Source: Campylobacterales bacterium
GTDB lineage: Bacteria > Campylobacterota > Campylobacteria > Campylobacterales > Campylobacteraceae
DNA: 57,626 nucleotides
NCBI GenBank assembly: GCA_014859645.1
Contig: JACUTV010000007.1
Location: 1-57,626 of the forward strand
Direction: 5' to 3'
Shown: piece after piece, positions 17,259-25,774 of the stretch
Numbering within the stretch: position 1 is the stretch's first letter
How the letters are laid out: each line of letters opens with the position of its first letter
Notes under the pieces: generated by a model
Database searches by the model: none
What the model was told of the DNA's origin: nothing
The model's input: only the letters and a program-made list of their open reading frames with translations
Made by a program: the position numbers and the translations under genes

Positions 17259-17740
17259 TTCAAAAGGTCTTGATAGCCTTATGCCTTTGGGGTGTAAGTG
17301 CGTTTGGGCAACCCTTTTCTTTCCATGAAACGCGCTACAGCGATGGACTTGCGCGCACTTTTTCCCTTGAGGGGCTCATCACCTTTAATGACCAACAAAC
17401 GATTATTGAATACGTCAAACCACAGACAAAAATGCTTGTTTATTTTGAAGGGATGCTCTCTTTACAAGATGAGCACGGATACCGCATGATTGATAGGGCT
17501 TCCGCCCCAAGTGCCCACTATTTTTTCATGCTTATTCGCGCTTTGCATGAGGACGATAAGGCGCAGTTGGAAGCTTTTTTTACGTGGGAAGAGGCGGGTG
17601 AGAAGGTGCATCTTGTACCCAAAAACCCCGTTGATGAGGTGCTGGAAAATGTGGACGTTGTGTACAAAAAAGAGGGCTTAAAATCCTTACATGTAAGGAT
17701 GAAAAACAAAGACTGGATACGCATTGAAATTCTTGATTAA
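17255..17740 (+). CDS. LolA-like periplasmic carrier protein (ApeL-like)
   Basis: A 161-residue exported protein with a signal peptide (MIQKVLIALCLWGVSAFG). The mature part looks like an outer-membrane lipoprotein carrier (LolA) fold: RYSDGLARTFSLEGLITF, KMLVYFEGMLSLQDE, and a C-terminal GLKSLHVRMKNKDWIRIEI. Aryl polyene loci carry such a LolA-like gene next to the MMPL exporter, where it probably ferries the lipid product across the periplasm. The ATG at 17255 overlaps the previous stop (ATGA). TTACATGTAA at 17687 encodes LHV. Similarity is by pattern only. Confidence 0.65.
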   Translation: MIQKVLIALCLWGVSAFGQPFSFHETRYSDGLARTFSLEGLITFNDQQTIIEYVKPQTKMLVYFEGMLSLQDEHGYRMIDRASAPSAHYFFMLIRALHEDDKAQLEAFFTWEEAGEKVHLVPKNPVDEVLENVDVVYKKEGLKSLHVRMKNKDWIRIEILD

Positions 17741-19835
17741 GTGGAGTAATATCCTCATTTTTCTAAGCGTGCTTGCAGGTTTTTTGTTGCTCAAAAATCA
17801 GGTACATTTTTCCACCGATGTGTCGGCTTTTTTGCCAGAAGGAAAACACAAAACCCTAGCCAAGGCCTACCACTCTTTAGGCACTGCTAAAGAAGTGTTG
17901 GTGGCTGCGGAAGGGTTGGACGCGCAAGGATTTACCAAGATAAAAGCCCTTGAAGAAAAGATGCTCTCCTGCGGATTTTTTGTGCTCAAAACCCAAGAAC
18001 TACCCAATGCTTCGTTGTCGGCGTATGCGGATGCGTACCGCTATGTCACTCAAAAATTCACGCCCCAAGAGGTAGATGTTACAAAAGCATTGGAGGCGTT
18101 GGCGCACGAGGTTGCCACAAGCTCTTTTTACCAACCCCTTGACACCAAAGACCCTTTAGGGTTTTTTACCTCTCCCCAAACAACCCCTGTGTTTTCTCTT
18201 TACCGCGGCCATTTAACCTTAGGGGAGCTAGGCTTCTTGTCGGTTTTTCACCTAAAACCTGAAGCAGATGAAGCACAGGCGTATAGGTTTTTAGTACAGT
18301 TAGAAGAAGAGGGCGTGCATCTGTTCTCACCCCTGTTTTATTTTGTTGAAAATGCGCGCAACATCCAAAAAGATGTCAACTGGCTTTTGGGTGTTTCGGT
18401 GGTGTTGTTGTGCCTTGTGTATGTTGTCATCTTAAAAAACGCATCGCTTTTGGTCAATACCCTTGTGACCTTGGCCACGTGTATGTTGATGGCATTGGGC
18501 GTCGTGTCATGGGTCTGGACGGAGGTTTCGGTGTTTGTGTTGGCCTTTGGGGTGGCGGTGAGTAGCATTGGGGTGGATTATATGTTTCACCACTATTTTC
18601 ACCACCACTATGCTACGAAAAAGCCCTTTAACTGGTCTGTTTTGTGGGGATTTTTGACTACAGGAAGTTTATTTGCATTGTTTTTAGGTGTCGAGTTTTT
18701 GCTCGTGCAACAGCTTTCCTTGTTTGCATTGATTGCCTTGATGGTGGCCTATGGGCATTTTACTTTTTTGTATCCGCACCTTGGATTTAGGGCGCCTCCT
18801 GCGCGTGCGTTGGTGAACTGGAAAACGTGGCCGTTGCGTTACCCTTATGTGGTTCTTAGTTCGTTGGTTGCCTTTGGCTTGGCATGGCCGTGGCTTAGCG
18901 TGGACACGAATGTGCGCCATTTGGATTACCAAAATGAAAAACGCCTCAACGAAGAAGCCTTTTTTAAAGCCAATATGCCCCTTGGGGAGTACTTGCCTTT
19001 TGTACTTGAAGCTTCTGATGTGGACGCCCTTGTTGCTTCAAGCCGTCAGCTTAAAGAGACTTTTCCAGAGATTTGGCTTCCCCTTTCCCAGTTAGTCGAT
19101 GAGGCAAGCTACCATGCGCGCACGGAAGCGTTAAAGCCACTTTTGGGTTTACATGTAGAGGTGCAAACAGCCGCTTTGGCAGCAGGGTTTAGGGAGGGTT
19201 TTTTTAAAGAGGCTTACCCTGAAGCACTGCTAAAACAACCCTATCTTCCCCTTTCAATAAAACAGCTTCAGGAGATGGGGTTGGAAGTGCTTGAGACGCC
19301 AGAAGGGGTTTTGACCAAAGGGTATATGCCTCACGCTTACCGTGTGGCGTTGGAGTCAAGAGATGGGCTTTATGTTATGGAGGCGACTACGCTTTTCCTT
19401 GATGCTATGGGGCAGATTTTTCGCACGCTGTTTTGGCTAGGACTTGCTGGCGTGGGGGTGCTTTTGGGGATGGTGTGGCTAGCGTGCCGTGAGCGTTTTG
19501 TGTTTGCCCTTGCGTACATTGTGTTTCCTGTGGCATTCATTGGGGTGGTGTTTACCCATTACGCTTTTTCTATCATGCACTTGTTTATGGTGTTTGTGGT
19601 GCTCGCCCTTAGTGTTGATTATGGTATTTACATGGCGCGTGCCCAAGAGGAGGTGTCCCAAACCCGTAGTGCCATCTTGTTTTCTTTGTTAAGCACAGGC
19701 GCAGGGTTTGGGGTGTTGGCGCTAAGTGATGTGGGGGCTTTGCGGGATGTGGGCGTGGTGGCGTGCCTAGGCGTGCTAGCGATTGGACTGTTGTTATTAG
19801 GAAGGGAGAGCGATGAACATTGTTGTGGTAGATGA
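17724..19835 (+). CDS. MMPL/RND-type lipid exporter (ApeM-like)
   Basis: A 703-residue RND-superfamily exporter: one N-terminal helix (about 5-25), a periplasmic domain, a block of five helices (about 225-370), a second periplasmic domain, and a second block (about 560-695) with ALSVDYGIYMARAQEE, the conserved SVDYGIY motif whose Asp carries protons in MMPL proteins; the first block has SSIGVDYMFHH at the same place. It should move the polyene lipid from the inner membrane. Start is TTG 17724 inside the previous gene. The 3' end overlaps the ligase gene by 23 bp. A near-copy TTACATGTAG is at 19149. Confidence 0.86.
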   Translation: MKFLIKWSNILIFLSVLAGFLLLKNQVHFSTDVSAFLPEGKHKTLAKAYHSLGTAKEVLVAAEGLDAQGFTKIKALEEKMLSCGFFVLKTQELPNASLSAYADAYRYVTQKFTPQEVDVTKALEALAHEVATSSFYQPLDTKDPLGFFTSPQTTPVFSLYRGHLTLGELGFLSVFHLKPEADEAQAYRFLVQLEEEGVHLFSPLFYFVENARNIQKDVNWLLGVSVVLLCLVYVVILKNASLLVNTLVTLATCMLMALGVVSWVWTEVSVFVLAFGVAVSSIGVDYMFHHYFHHHYATKKPFNWSVLWGFLTTGSLFALFLGVEFLLVQQLSLFALIALMVAYGHFTFLYPHLGFRAPPARALVNWKTWPLRYPYVVLSSLVAFGLAWPWLSVDTNVRHLDYQNEKRLNEEAFFKANMPLGEYLPFVLEASDVDALVASSRQLKETFPEIWLPLSQLVDEASYHARTEALKPLLGLHVEVQTAALAAGFREGFFKEAYPEALLKQPYLPLSIKQLQEMGLEVLETPEGVLTKGYMPHAYRVALESRDGLYVMEATTLFLDAMGQIFRTLFWLGLAGVGVLLGMVWLACRERFVFALAYIVFPVAFIGVVFTHYAFSIMHLFMVFVVLALSVDYGIYMARAQEEVSQTRSAILFSLLSTGAGFGVLALSDVGALRDVGVVACLGVLAIGLLLLGRESDEHCCGR

Positions 19836-20997
19836 CTCAAAGGCACGGCGGAGTTATCCTGTGGATGCCCGCTTGGAGGAGCCATCCTTGCAGGGTAAAC
19901 TTGTAAAAATCTCCTCAGAATCAAAAGAAAAAAGCGTGCTAGAGATACTACGTGCCCATTTTTCTGGTGCAAAAGCCGTGTTGTATGACGCGCAAAACAG
20001 TGCCCTTGAAGCACGCTTGGAAACATTGGATTTGTCGCCTTTTGAACAAGAAGATTTTTCCATGATGCTGTTTACCTCAGGGACAACAGGCACGCCAACA
20101 GGGGTGCTAAAAACCAAGCACAACCTCGAAGCAGACGTGAACGCCCTTGTGGAAAAATTTGGTACCTTTAACCCGCGTGTTTTTGTTTCAACCGTGCCTT
20201 TTATTCATGTGTATGGATTTTTAGTGGGGTTGATGTTGCCCATGCGCCTTGGGGTGGACGTAGTCATCAAAGAGCATTTTTTGCCCCATGACCTTTTGGA
20301 ATTTGCCGAGGCAGGAAGCATTGTGGTGACGACCCCGTTGTACATCAAATCGCTGTTGCGTTTAGACGAAACCAAGGTGCTAAAAGAGACTCTTTTTATT
20401 AGCTCCGCTGGTCCCCTTGCTCCTGAGATTGCCCAAGCGTTTGTGGAGAAGTTTCAAACCAACTTGGTGCAGATTTTTGGCTCAACCGAGACAGGAAGTG
20501 TCGCTTTTAGGTCGGGAAGCGAGGTATTGTGGACGCCTTTTGAGGGGGTGAGAGTAGATGTTTCAGAGGAAGGGATGTTGCACGTAAGCTCTTCGTTTAT
20601 TGCAGACACACTTTGGGATGAGACGTTTACAAGCACCAATGGCACGATACAAACCTTTGATTATGTGCAATTTGAGAGCGGTAAGTTTCAACTTATAGGG
20701 CGTAGCCATCAAATCCTTAAAGTCGCAGGAAAACGGGTAGGGGTTGCCAATATTGAAGAAATGCTAGAGGCAATGCCGCAGATTCAAAGGGTGGTGGTGC
20801 GCATTGCGCGTGATGAGGCGGCACTTAAAGATGAGACGTTGAAAATATTTGTGGAGTTGAAAGAACCTTTGGAGGCCAAGGAGATTGCTAAAAAGGTGAA
20901 AGGATTTTTGAAAAATAATACTATTCCCGTACATGTAGCACTGGTGGAAAAGATTCCCACCAGTGCTACAGGAAAAAAGATACTGCCTGTTTTATAG
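19813..20997 (+). CDS. Short AMP-forming acyl/aryl-acid ligase (ApeH-like)
   Basis: A 394-residue ANL-superfamily ligase. P-loop LFTSGTTGTPTGVLKTK (about 90-106), FGSTETGS, the hinge region IGRSHQILKVAGKRV and the A10 motif PTSATGKK at the C-terminus are all present. The N-terminal region before the P-loop is short, as in ligases of aryl polyene loci. It should activate the aryl acrylic acid made by the ammonia-lyase and load it onto an ACP. Near its 3' end the gene contains a perfect 14-bp inverted repeat (20934-20970). It is last of the first + operon and convergent with a lipoprotein gene, overlapping it by 6 bp. Confidence 0.86.
   Translation: MNIVVVDDSKARRSYPVDARLEEPSLQGKLVKISSESKEKSVLEILRAHFSGAKAVLYDAQNSALEARLETLDLSPFEQEDFSMMLFTSGTTGTPTGVLKTKHNLEADVNALVEKFGTFNPRVFVSTVPFIHVYGFLVGLMLPMRLGVDVVIKEHFLPHDLLEFAEAGSIVVTTPLYIKSLLRLDETKVLKETLFISSAGPLAPEIAQAFVEKFQTNLVQIFGSTETGSVAFRSGSEVLWTPFEGVRVDVSEEGMLHVSSSFIADTLWDETFTSTNGTIQTFDYVQFESGKFQLIGRSHQILKVAGKRVGVANIEEMLEAMPQIQRVVVRIARDEAALKDETLKIFVELKEPLEAKEIAKKVKGFLKNNTIPVHVALVEKIPTSATGKKILPVL
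20934..20970. repeat. Perfect 14-bp inverted repeat inside the ligase 3' end
   Basis: TGTAGCACTGGTGG (20934-20947) pairs exactly with 20957-20970 across a 9-nt loop. It encodes the conserved A10 motif region of the ligase (VALVEKIPTSATGK), so both coding and hairpin constraints apply. It lies 27 bp before the stop of the ligase and the stop of the opposing lipoprotein gene. There is no T-run on either side, so it is at most an atypical transcript 3'-end stabiliser. Confidence 0.7.
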
Positions 20998-21390
20998 CAT
21001 ACTTAGTTGTACGCGAATGGCGTTGTCGAGGTTTTGAACCCAGCCGTTGTAGTTTTGGTGGATTGTACTAGTAGCAGGGTCGTAGTTTAGGCTGCTACTG
21101 TTGAGGTAGTTGATGCTGTATTCGTTGGCAGTGTAGCGAATAGAAACAGCCGCCATGTGCTTTCGGATGTTGAGGGTACCTTCGATGTGTCCATTTTCTA
21201 CTTTTTTCATCACCCAGCCTAGTCGTCCACCTGCGCGCATGATGGCTTTTTCGGTGTCTTGGGCTGTTAACTTTTTGTTACTCGAGGCAACAACGGGAGC
21301 CTTTTCTACGTTGTAAAGAGCCGTTGTACGGCATCCTGCGAAGACCAATCCCATTACAACCGCAAGAATCGCAATTGTCACTTTTCTCAT
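20992..21390 (-). CDS. Small outer-membrane-type lipoprotein, unknown function
   Basis: A 132-residue protein with a lipoprotein signal (RKVTIAILAVVMGLVFAGC) and lipobox LVFAGC, so C20 is the likely lipidated residue. The mature part (LTAQDTEKAIMRAGGRLGWVMK ... NYNGWVQNLDNAIRVQL) is a conserved-looking small domain I cannot name. It is on the opposite strand between the two + operons of the pigment locus, so it may be a resident gene the cluster grew around, or a cluster lipoprotein with its own control. + strand AGGAT-like ribosome site lies upstream (AAAAGGATAGAC before ATG). Confidence 0.75.
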   Translation of the reverse strand: MRKVTIAILAVVMGLVFAGCRTTALYNVEKAPVVASSNKKLTAQDTEKAIMRAGGRLGWVMKKVENGHIEGTLNIRKHMAAVSIRYTANEYSINYLNSSSLNYDPATSTIHQNYNGWVQNLDNAIRVQLSML

Positions 21391-21557
21391 GTCTATCCTT
21401 TTTGTAAAGATTTTGATTATGGTATCAGTTTCGTTATATCAAAAAACTTAAAAGTGCGACACTTTTTCTTTAAAGTGTGTGCTATTTGGGGCGATAAAAG
21501 CTATTTTTGTGGAGGGCTTAAGTACAATAATGCTTCATTTCAACGCAAAGATGGTAG

Positions 21558-22415
21558 ATGGCGATTCGGATTAAAGGGCTTTCAAAGTATTACGGTACGA
21601 CATGTGTGCTTGAAGCGTTGGATTTGACGGTCAAAAAAGGAAGCATTTTTGGACTACTAGGCCCAAACGGTGCTGGAAAAACCACGCTCATTTCTATTTT
21701 GAATGGATTAACTACTAAAACCTCTGGCACAGTCGAAGTGCTTGGCTACTCTTTAGACACACACGGCAGTGCCATTAAAGCTATCTCTGGTTATGTTCCT
21801 CAATCTTACGCTTTTTACCCTACGCTTAGTGTTAGGGAAAACCTCACATTTTTTGGTAGATTGTACGGGTTGGGTGAAGAAGAACTTAGGCAAAGCATTG
21901 CCTATTGTCTGGATGTGGTTTCGTTGAAGCGGTACCAAAAAAGCAAGGCGGGCGTGCTTTCTGGTGGCTTGAAACGCCGCTTAAATATTGCCATTGGACT
22001 CTTGCACGCCCCCCAGATTTTGTACCTTGATGAGCCAACAGTGGGCATCGACCCCCAGTCTCGAAGCTATATTTTAGACATGATTAAAGCGATGAATCAA
22101 GACAGAAATATGAGCGTAGTATACACGTCTCACTACATGGAAGAAGTGGAGTATTTGTGTGATGAGGTTGTGATTTTGGAGGGAGGAAAAAGTGTCTTTC
22201 AAGAAGAAAGAGCTTTTTTTGAGCGCAAAAAAGGGAAGGTGCGCGCGGTGCTAAGCGATGGAAGTGTACAGGAAGTGGATTTATTGGGAGATGGCCTTGC
22301 TAATACTGCGGCCATGTTGGGTGAAAAAGGGCTGGAGATTGTGCGCTTGGATACCCAAGAGAGCAAGATGGAGAGCATTTTTTTGGCCATCACGCAAAAA
22401 GAGTTGAGAGACTGA
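21558..22415 (+). CDS. ABC exporter ATP-binding protein
   Basis: A 285-residue ABC ATPase of the drug/lipid exporter (CcmA/NodI-like) type: Walker A GPNGAGKTT, Q-loop GYVPQSYAFYPTLSVRENL, signature LSGGLKRRLNIAIGL, Walker B ILYLDEPTVGID and switch His in YTSHYMEEVEYL. It pairs with the ABC-2 permease that starts in its stop codon (TGATG). It opens the second + operon; a TACAAT at 21523-21528 could be its -10 box. Export of the pigment or an intermediate is inferred from position. Confidence 0.9.
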   Translation: MAIRIKGLSKYYGTTCVLEALDLTVKKGSIFGLLGPNGAGKTTLISILNGLTTKTSGTVEVLGYSLDTHGSAIKAISGYVPQSYAFYPTLSVRENLTFFGRLYGLGEEELRQSIAYCLDVVSLKRYQKSKAGVLSGGLKRRLNIAIGLLHAPQILYLDEPTVGIDPQSRSYILDMIKAMNQDRNMSVVYTSHYMEEVEYLCDEVVILEGGKSVFQEERAFFERKKGKVRAVLSDGSVQEVDLLGDGLANTAAMLGEKGLEIVRLDTQESKMESIFLAITQKELRD

Positions 22416-23551
22416 TGTTAGGCGCTATTTTAAAAAAAGAGTGGCTGCTGCTCATCCGTAATCCCCATGCCCTAGCGGTTTTGTTTGTGATGCCTACGGT
22501 GTTCATTGTGGTGATGTCGTTAGCCCTTGAAAATACCTATGCCCAACAATACGATGTGAAAATGAACGTAGCATTGGTGGGAGACGGGACGTCAAGTAGG
22601 CATGAAGCGTTGGTAAAATCCCTTGAGGCAAACCGTTTTTTTGTATTTACTCACGTGGAACACAAAAACGCCAAGGAAGCCTTGTTAGGGGATAAACGCT
22701 ACGAATTTGCCGTGGACATAGAAGAAGGCGAGGCTCCCTTGTTGCGTCTTTATGCCCGTGCAGGGATGGCGCACCAACAAGTGGTCTTGCTTGAAGGGGT
22801 GTTGCGCAGTGCTGCCTTGGAGGTTGCGGCGCGCACCTTGGCAATACAAGCGGGTATTTCTCCTGAAAAAATAGCAGGGGTTAAAGACGCGGTTCAAAGT
22901 GTCTATCTTCAAGAAAATGCCCACAGCATCACCATGACGTCTGCCCAACACAGCGTCCCTTCGTGGCTTATTTTTGCGATGTTTTTTATTTTGATTCCCC
23001 TGTCTAACACGCTCATTAATGAAAAAAATGCAGGGACGCTAGAGCGCATTCAAAGCATGAATGTTGCGCCGTCTTTATTGATGGCGGGAAAGATGCTTCC
23101 TTATTTTTTTATCAATCAAGTGCAATTGGTAGTGATGATAGGGGTCGGTATGGTTGTTTTACCGCTTCTTGGGGGAGAAGCTTTTGTGTTTGAGGGCAGT
23201 GGACTGACGCTTTTGGTGGCCTCATTTGCGGTTTCTTTCGCTGCTATTTCTTTTGCGTTGATGATTGCGGTGATTAGCCCAAGTACGGAGGTTGCTACCT
23301 TGCTAGGAGGAACTTTTAACATCGTTCTTGCCGCCCTTGGGGGGATTATGGTGCCAACGGTAGTGATGCCAGAATCCATGCAAGCTATTTCACAAATGTC
23401 TCCGATGTTTTGGGCGTTGGACGCTTTTGTGGGGGCGATGGTGCGCGGTGCTTCACTTGTGGATGTGGGCGGGAGTGTGGTGAAGTTGTGTCTGTTTTCA
23501 CTGGCATGCTTGGGGGCAACCTACGCCATAGCGCGCCGACAAAAAGGGTAA
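22415..23551 (+). CDS. ABC-2 type permease of the pigment locus
   Basis: A 378-residue ABC-2 permease with one N-terminal helix (about 22-42), a large periplasmic loop (45-185), and five more helices from about 190, including IPLSNTLINEKNAGTLERIQSMNV, the typical linker of YhgE/Pip- or NodJ-like exporters. The large loop suits a lipid or drug exporter rather than a polysaccharide one. It is coupled to the ATPase upstream and lies just before the ACP gene. Confidence 0.9.
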   Translation: MLGAILKKEWLLLIRNPHALAVLFVMPTVFIVVMSLALENTYAQQYDVKMNVALVGDGTSSRHEALVKSLEANRFFVFTHVEHKNAKEALLGDKRYEFAVDIEEGEAPLLRLYARAGMAHQQVVLLEGVLRSAALEVAARTLAIQAGISPEKIAGVKDAVQSVYLQENAHSITMTSAQHSVPSWLIFAMFFILIPLSNTLINEKNAGTLERIQSMNVAPSLLMAGKMLPYFFINQVQLVVMIGVGMVVLPLLGGEAFVFEGSGLTLLVASFAVSFAAISFALMIAVISPSTEVATLLGGTFNIVLAALGGIMVPTVVMPESMQAISQMSPMFWALDAFVGAMVRGASLVDVGGSVVKLCLFSLACLGATYAIARRQKG

Positions 23552-23563
23552 AAGGTGGAAATA

Positions 23564-23830
23564 ATGGAATTAGATGCGTTAAAACAAGAGCTTAAGGTAC
23601 TGATGATTGAGGCGTGTGAAAAAGAGGTTACGCCTGAAGAAGTGGAAGATGAGGCACCTTTATTTGGAATGGAAGGGGCGTTACAGCTTGATTCTATCGA
23701 TGCGTTGCAAGTGTCTATGGCTCTTTCTGAGCGTTATGGGATTGAGGTGACGGACAGTAAAAAAATGCGCGCCATTATGGTGAGTGTCCAAACCCTTGCG
23801 GAGTATGTGTACAAGGAGCGCAAACGCTAA
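23564..23830 (+). CDS. Acyl carrier protein 1 of the pigment locus
   Basis: An 88-residue acidic four-helix carrier protein. The phosphopantetheine site is S44 in LDSIDALQ. ATG 23564 follows AAAGGTGG with a five-base gap and gives MELDALKQELKV; a GTG at 23555 would add three residues. Its stop overlaps the ketosynthase ATG by one base. It probably carries the growing polyene for the adjacent ketosynthase pair. Confidence 0.86.
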   Translation: MELDALKQELKVLMIEACEKEVTPEEVEDEAPLFGMEGALQLDSIDALQVSMALSERYGIEVTDSKKMRAIMVSVQTLAEYVYKERKR

Positions 23831-24969
23831 TGGGGTGCTATATTACGGGTTTTGGTATGCGCTCTTCTTTGGGGGGTTCGGTAGAGGAGGTAGCACAGCG
23901 CGTTGCTTGTCTTGATGAAGACTCTTACGAAAAAGAGATTCGCACCTTGCGTCACCATGAGACGTGCTATGCCATGCCAACCCCGCATCTTAGCGCGCGT
24001 GAGAAATTTTATGGGGTGATTGAAGAAGAAGTGCGCAAAGTAATCGAAACGGCAGGATTAAGTGCAAGAGAGTGCGAAGAATTGGCCATTTTTATCGGCT
24101 CAACATCCATGAGCATGTCTGTGCATGAAGCTGCTTATGAAGCGCGTATTGCCTTGGGCGAAGAGGGGGCGTGTGAACATCTAGGGTATGGGCATCTTGG
24201 CACGTTTGTTGAAGGCATCGTGGGTTCGAGGCGCAAAACGGTACTCTTTTCCACCGCGTGTACATCTAGTGCCAATGCCTTGTGCTATGGGGCAAAGATG
24301 CTTCGCCAAGGGGCTATCAAGCGGGCGTTAGTGCTTGGTATTGAGCTGTTTAATCGGGCGACTTTTGAGGGGTTTTCTTCCTTGCTTTTGCTTTCAAAAG
24401 AGGGCATGTACCGCCCTTTTGACCACAGAAGTGATGGGATTATTTTAGGGGAAGGGTGTTCGGTGTTGCTTCTTGAAACCCATCCTAGACACGAGGATGA
24501 TTTTTACTACATGGGGTCGGCAAGCAATTGTGATAGCACCAGTGAAACCACTAGCGACCCCTCAGGCATTCCTATTTTTGAGGCGATGCATGGGGCGTTG
24601 GAAGATGCGGGCATTGCTTTGGGCGCAGTGGATGCCATTAAGGCGCACGCAACAGGGAGTGAAAACAATACGGTTTCGGAAGTGAACGCGCTGTTGAAGC
24701 TATTTCATACCCATGGCTGTACCCCGCCAGTAACTGCCATGAAGCCTTTTTTAGGCCATACACTGGGTGCTAGTGGAACCAATGAGATAGCGTTGCTTTT
24801 AGCGTGCGCAAAGCAAGGGTTCGTGCCTCCTGTTTTTGGTTTTAAGGTGCCAATGTTGGATTTTACACCCTTAACCACGCCCCTAAAAGACCTTAAAAAA
24901 GCCACATTTTTATTTAACTTTGTTGCCTTTGGTGGAAGCAATACCGCCATTGTGTTAAGCAATCAATAA
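23830..24969 (+). CDS. Beta-ketoacyl-ACP synthase (KAS I/II type) 1
   Basis: A 379-residue thiolase-fold condensing enzyme with all three catalytic residues: C144 (STACTSSANA), H273 (KAHATGSENN) and H310 (KPFLGHTLGASG). Also seen is the GGSN loop (FVAFGGSNTAIV). It is followed after a 10-bp gap by a shorter partner without the catalytic Cys, which is the arrangement of ketosynthase/chain-length-factor pairs such as ApeO-ApeC. Likely role: polyene chain extension on the adjacent ACP. Confidence 0.92.
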   Translation: MGCYITGFGMRSSLGGSVEEVAQRVACLDEDSYEKEIRTLRHHETCYAMPTPHLSAREKFYGVIEEEVRKVIETAGLSARECEELAIFIGSTSMSMSVHEAAYEARIALGEEGACEHLGYGHLGTFVEGIVGSRRKTVLFSTACTSSANALCYGAKMLRQGAIKRALVLGIELFNRATFEGFSSLLLLSKEGMYRPFDHRSDGIILGEGCSVLLLETHPRHEDDFYYMGSASNCDSTSETTSDPSGIPIFEAMHGALEDAGIALGAVDAIKAHATGSENNTVSEVNALLKLFHTHGCTPPVTAMKPFLGHTLGASGTNEIALLLACAKQGFVPPVFGFKVPMLDFTPLTTPLKDLKKATFLFNFVAFGGSNTAIVLSNQ

Positions 24970-24979
24970 GAGGGTTTTG

Positions 24980-25774
24980 ATGTTTTTTCATGCATGTTAC
25001 GAACTTTTAGACCAAACCCTCTCCACACAAGCGTACAAGCAAGAGGTGGCAAAACTAACCCCTCTAGGCATGCGTCGCGCAAACCGTTTTAATTTACTAG
25101 CAGTGTATGGGGCTTTGTGTTGCAATGCACGCTTTGGTGTGTCGAAAAATACCCACGTTTTTGTGGCGACAGAATACGGCCCTGTGGGGAGTTTGATGCG
25201 CGTGTTAGGCCAGATGCAAAAGGGCTACCTTGCGCCTTTTGATTTCTTGGGCTTAAACACCAACGCCAGTTTTTATGTGGCCAAAGCCTTGGGCGTACAA
25301 GGGCGGCATGCGATGGTGACGTCCCATGATATTTCCTTGGAAAAAGCCCTGCACCTTGCCTATGTGGATATGAGGGCAGGGGAAGCGGAGGCTGTTTTAG
25401 TGGGGCTTGTGGATGAAACCTTGGCCGAGGTGCCAGCGTTTGAGCGGTGCATTACAAACGTGGCGGAGGGGTGCGTGGACAAAAGCATGTGGTTTTACGC
25501 GTCCACTCAGCCACAAGGTGCTAAAGCGGAGGTGGTGATGGTGAGGGAAACGGATAGGCAAGGGTTGCTTGAGGCAGATTGTTTTGGCTACACACAGGTT
25601 AATGTCACCTCTTTTGCCGCCCAAGATGCAACGTTGATGGCGGGGCTTAAACAGGCCAATAAAACCGTTACAACAGTGAGTTTAGCAAGAGTGTTGGAGC
25701 AAAACTCTTGCTTACATGTAAGCCAAGATAGCCTTGGAAAAATGGTGGTTATGGGAATAAAACTCTACCCCTAA
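24980..25774 (+). CDS. Short ketosynthase-like partner (chain-length-factor type) 1
   Basis: A 264-residue protein of the short beta-ketoacyl synthase N-terminal-like family (Ketoacyl-synt_2 type). The body follows the family pattern: FVATEYGPVGSLMRVL, LAPFDFLGLNTNASFYVAKALG, then HAMVTSHDISLEKALHLAY where an active synthase would have its Cys; here the position reads S-H-D, so condensation activity is not expected. It most likely pairs with the preceding active synthase and shapes its pocket. ATG 24980 follows AGAGGG; a TTG at 24977 is the other option. TTACATGTAA at 25712 encodes LHV. Confidence 0.72.
   Translation: MFFHACYELLDQTLSTQAYKQEVAKLTPLGMRRANRFNLLAVYGALCCNARFGVSKNTHVFVATEYGPVGSLMRVLGQMQKGYLAPFDFLGLNTNASFYVAKALGVQGRHAMVTSHDISLEKALHLAYVDMRAGEAEAVLVGLVDETLAEVPAFERCITNVAEGCVDKSMWFYASTQPQGAKAEVVMVRETDRQGLLEADCFGYTQVNVTSFAAQDATLMAGLKQANKTVTTVSLARVLEQNSCLHVSQDSLGKMVVMGIKLYP

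Noticed and set aside
21391-21557. Riboswitch or leader RNA before the ABC exporter
   Set aside because: No conserved riboswitch motif or stable stem is seen; only possible -10 boxes on both strands.
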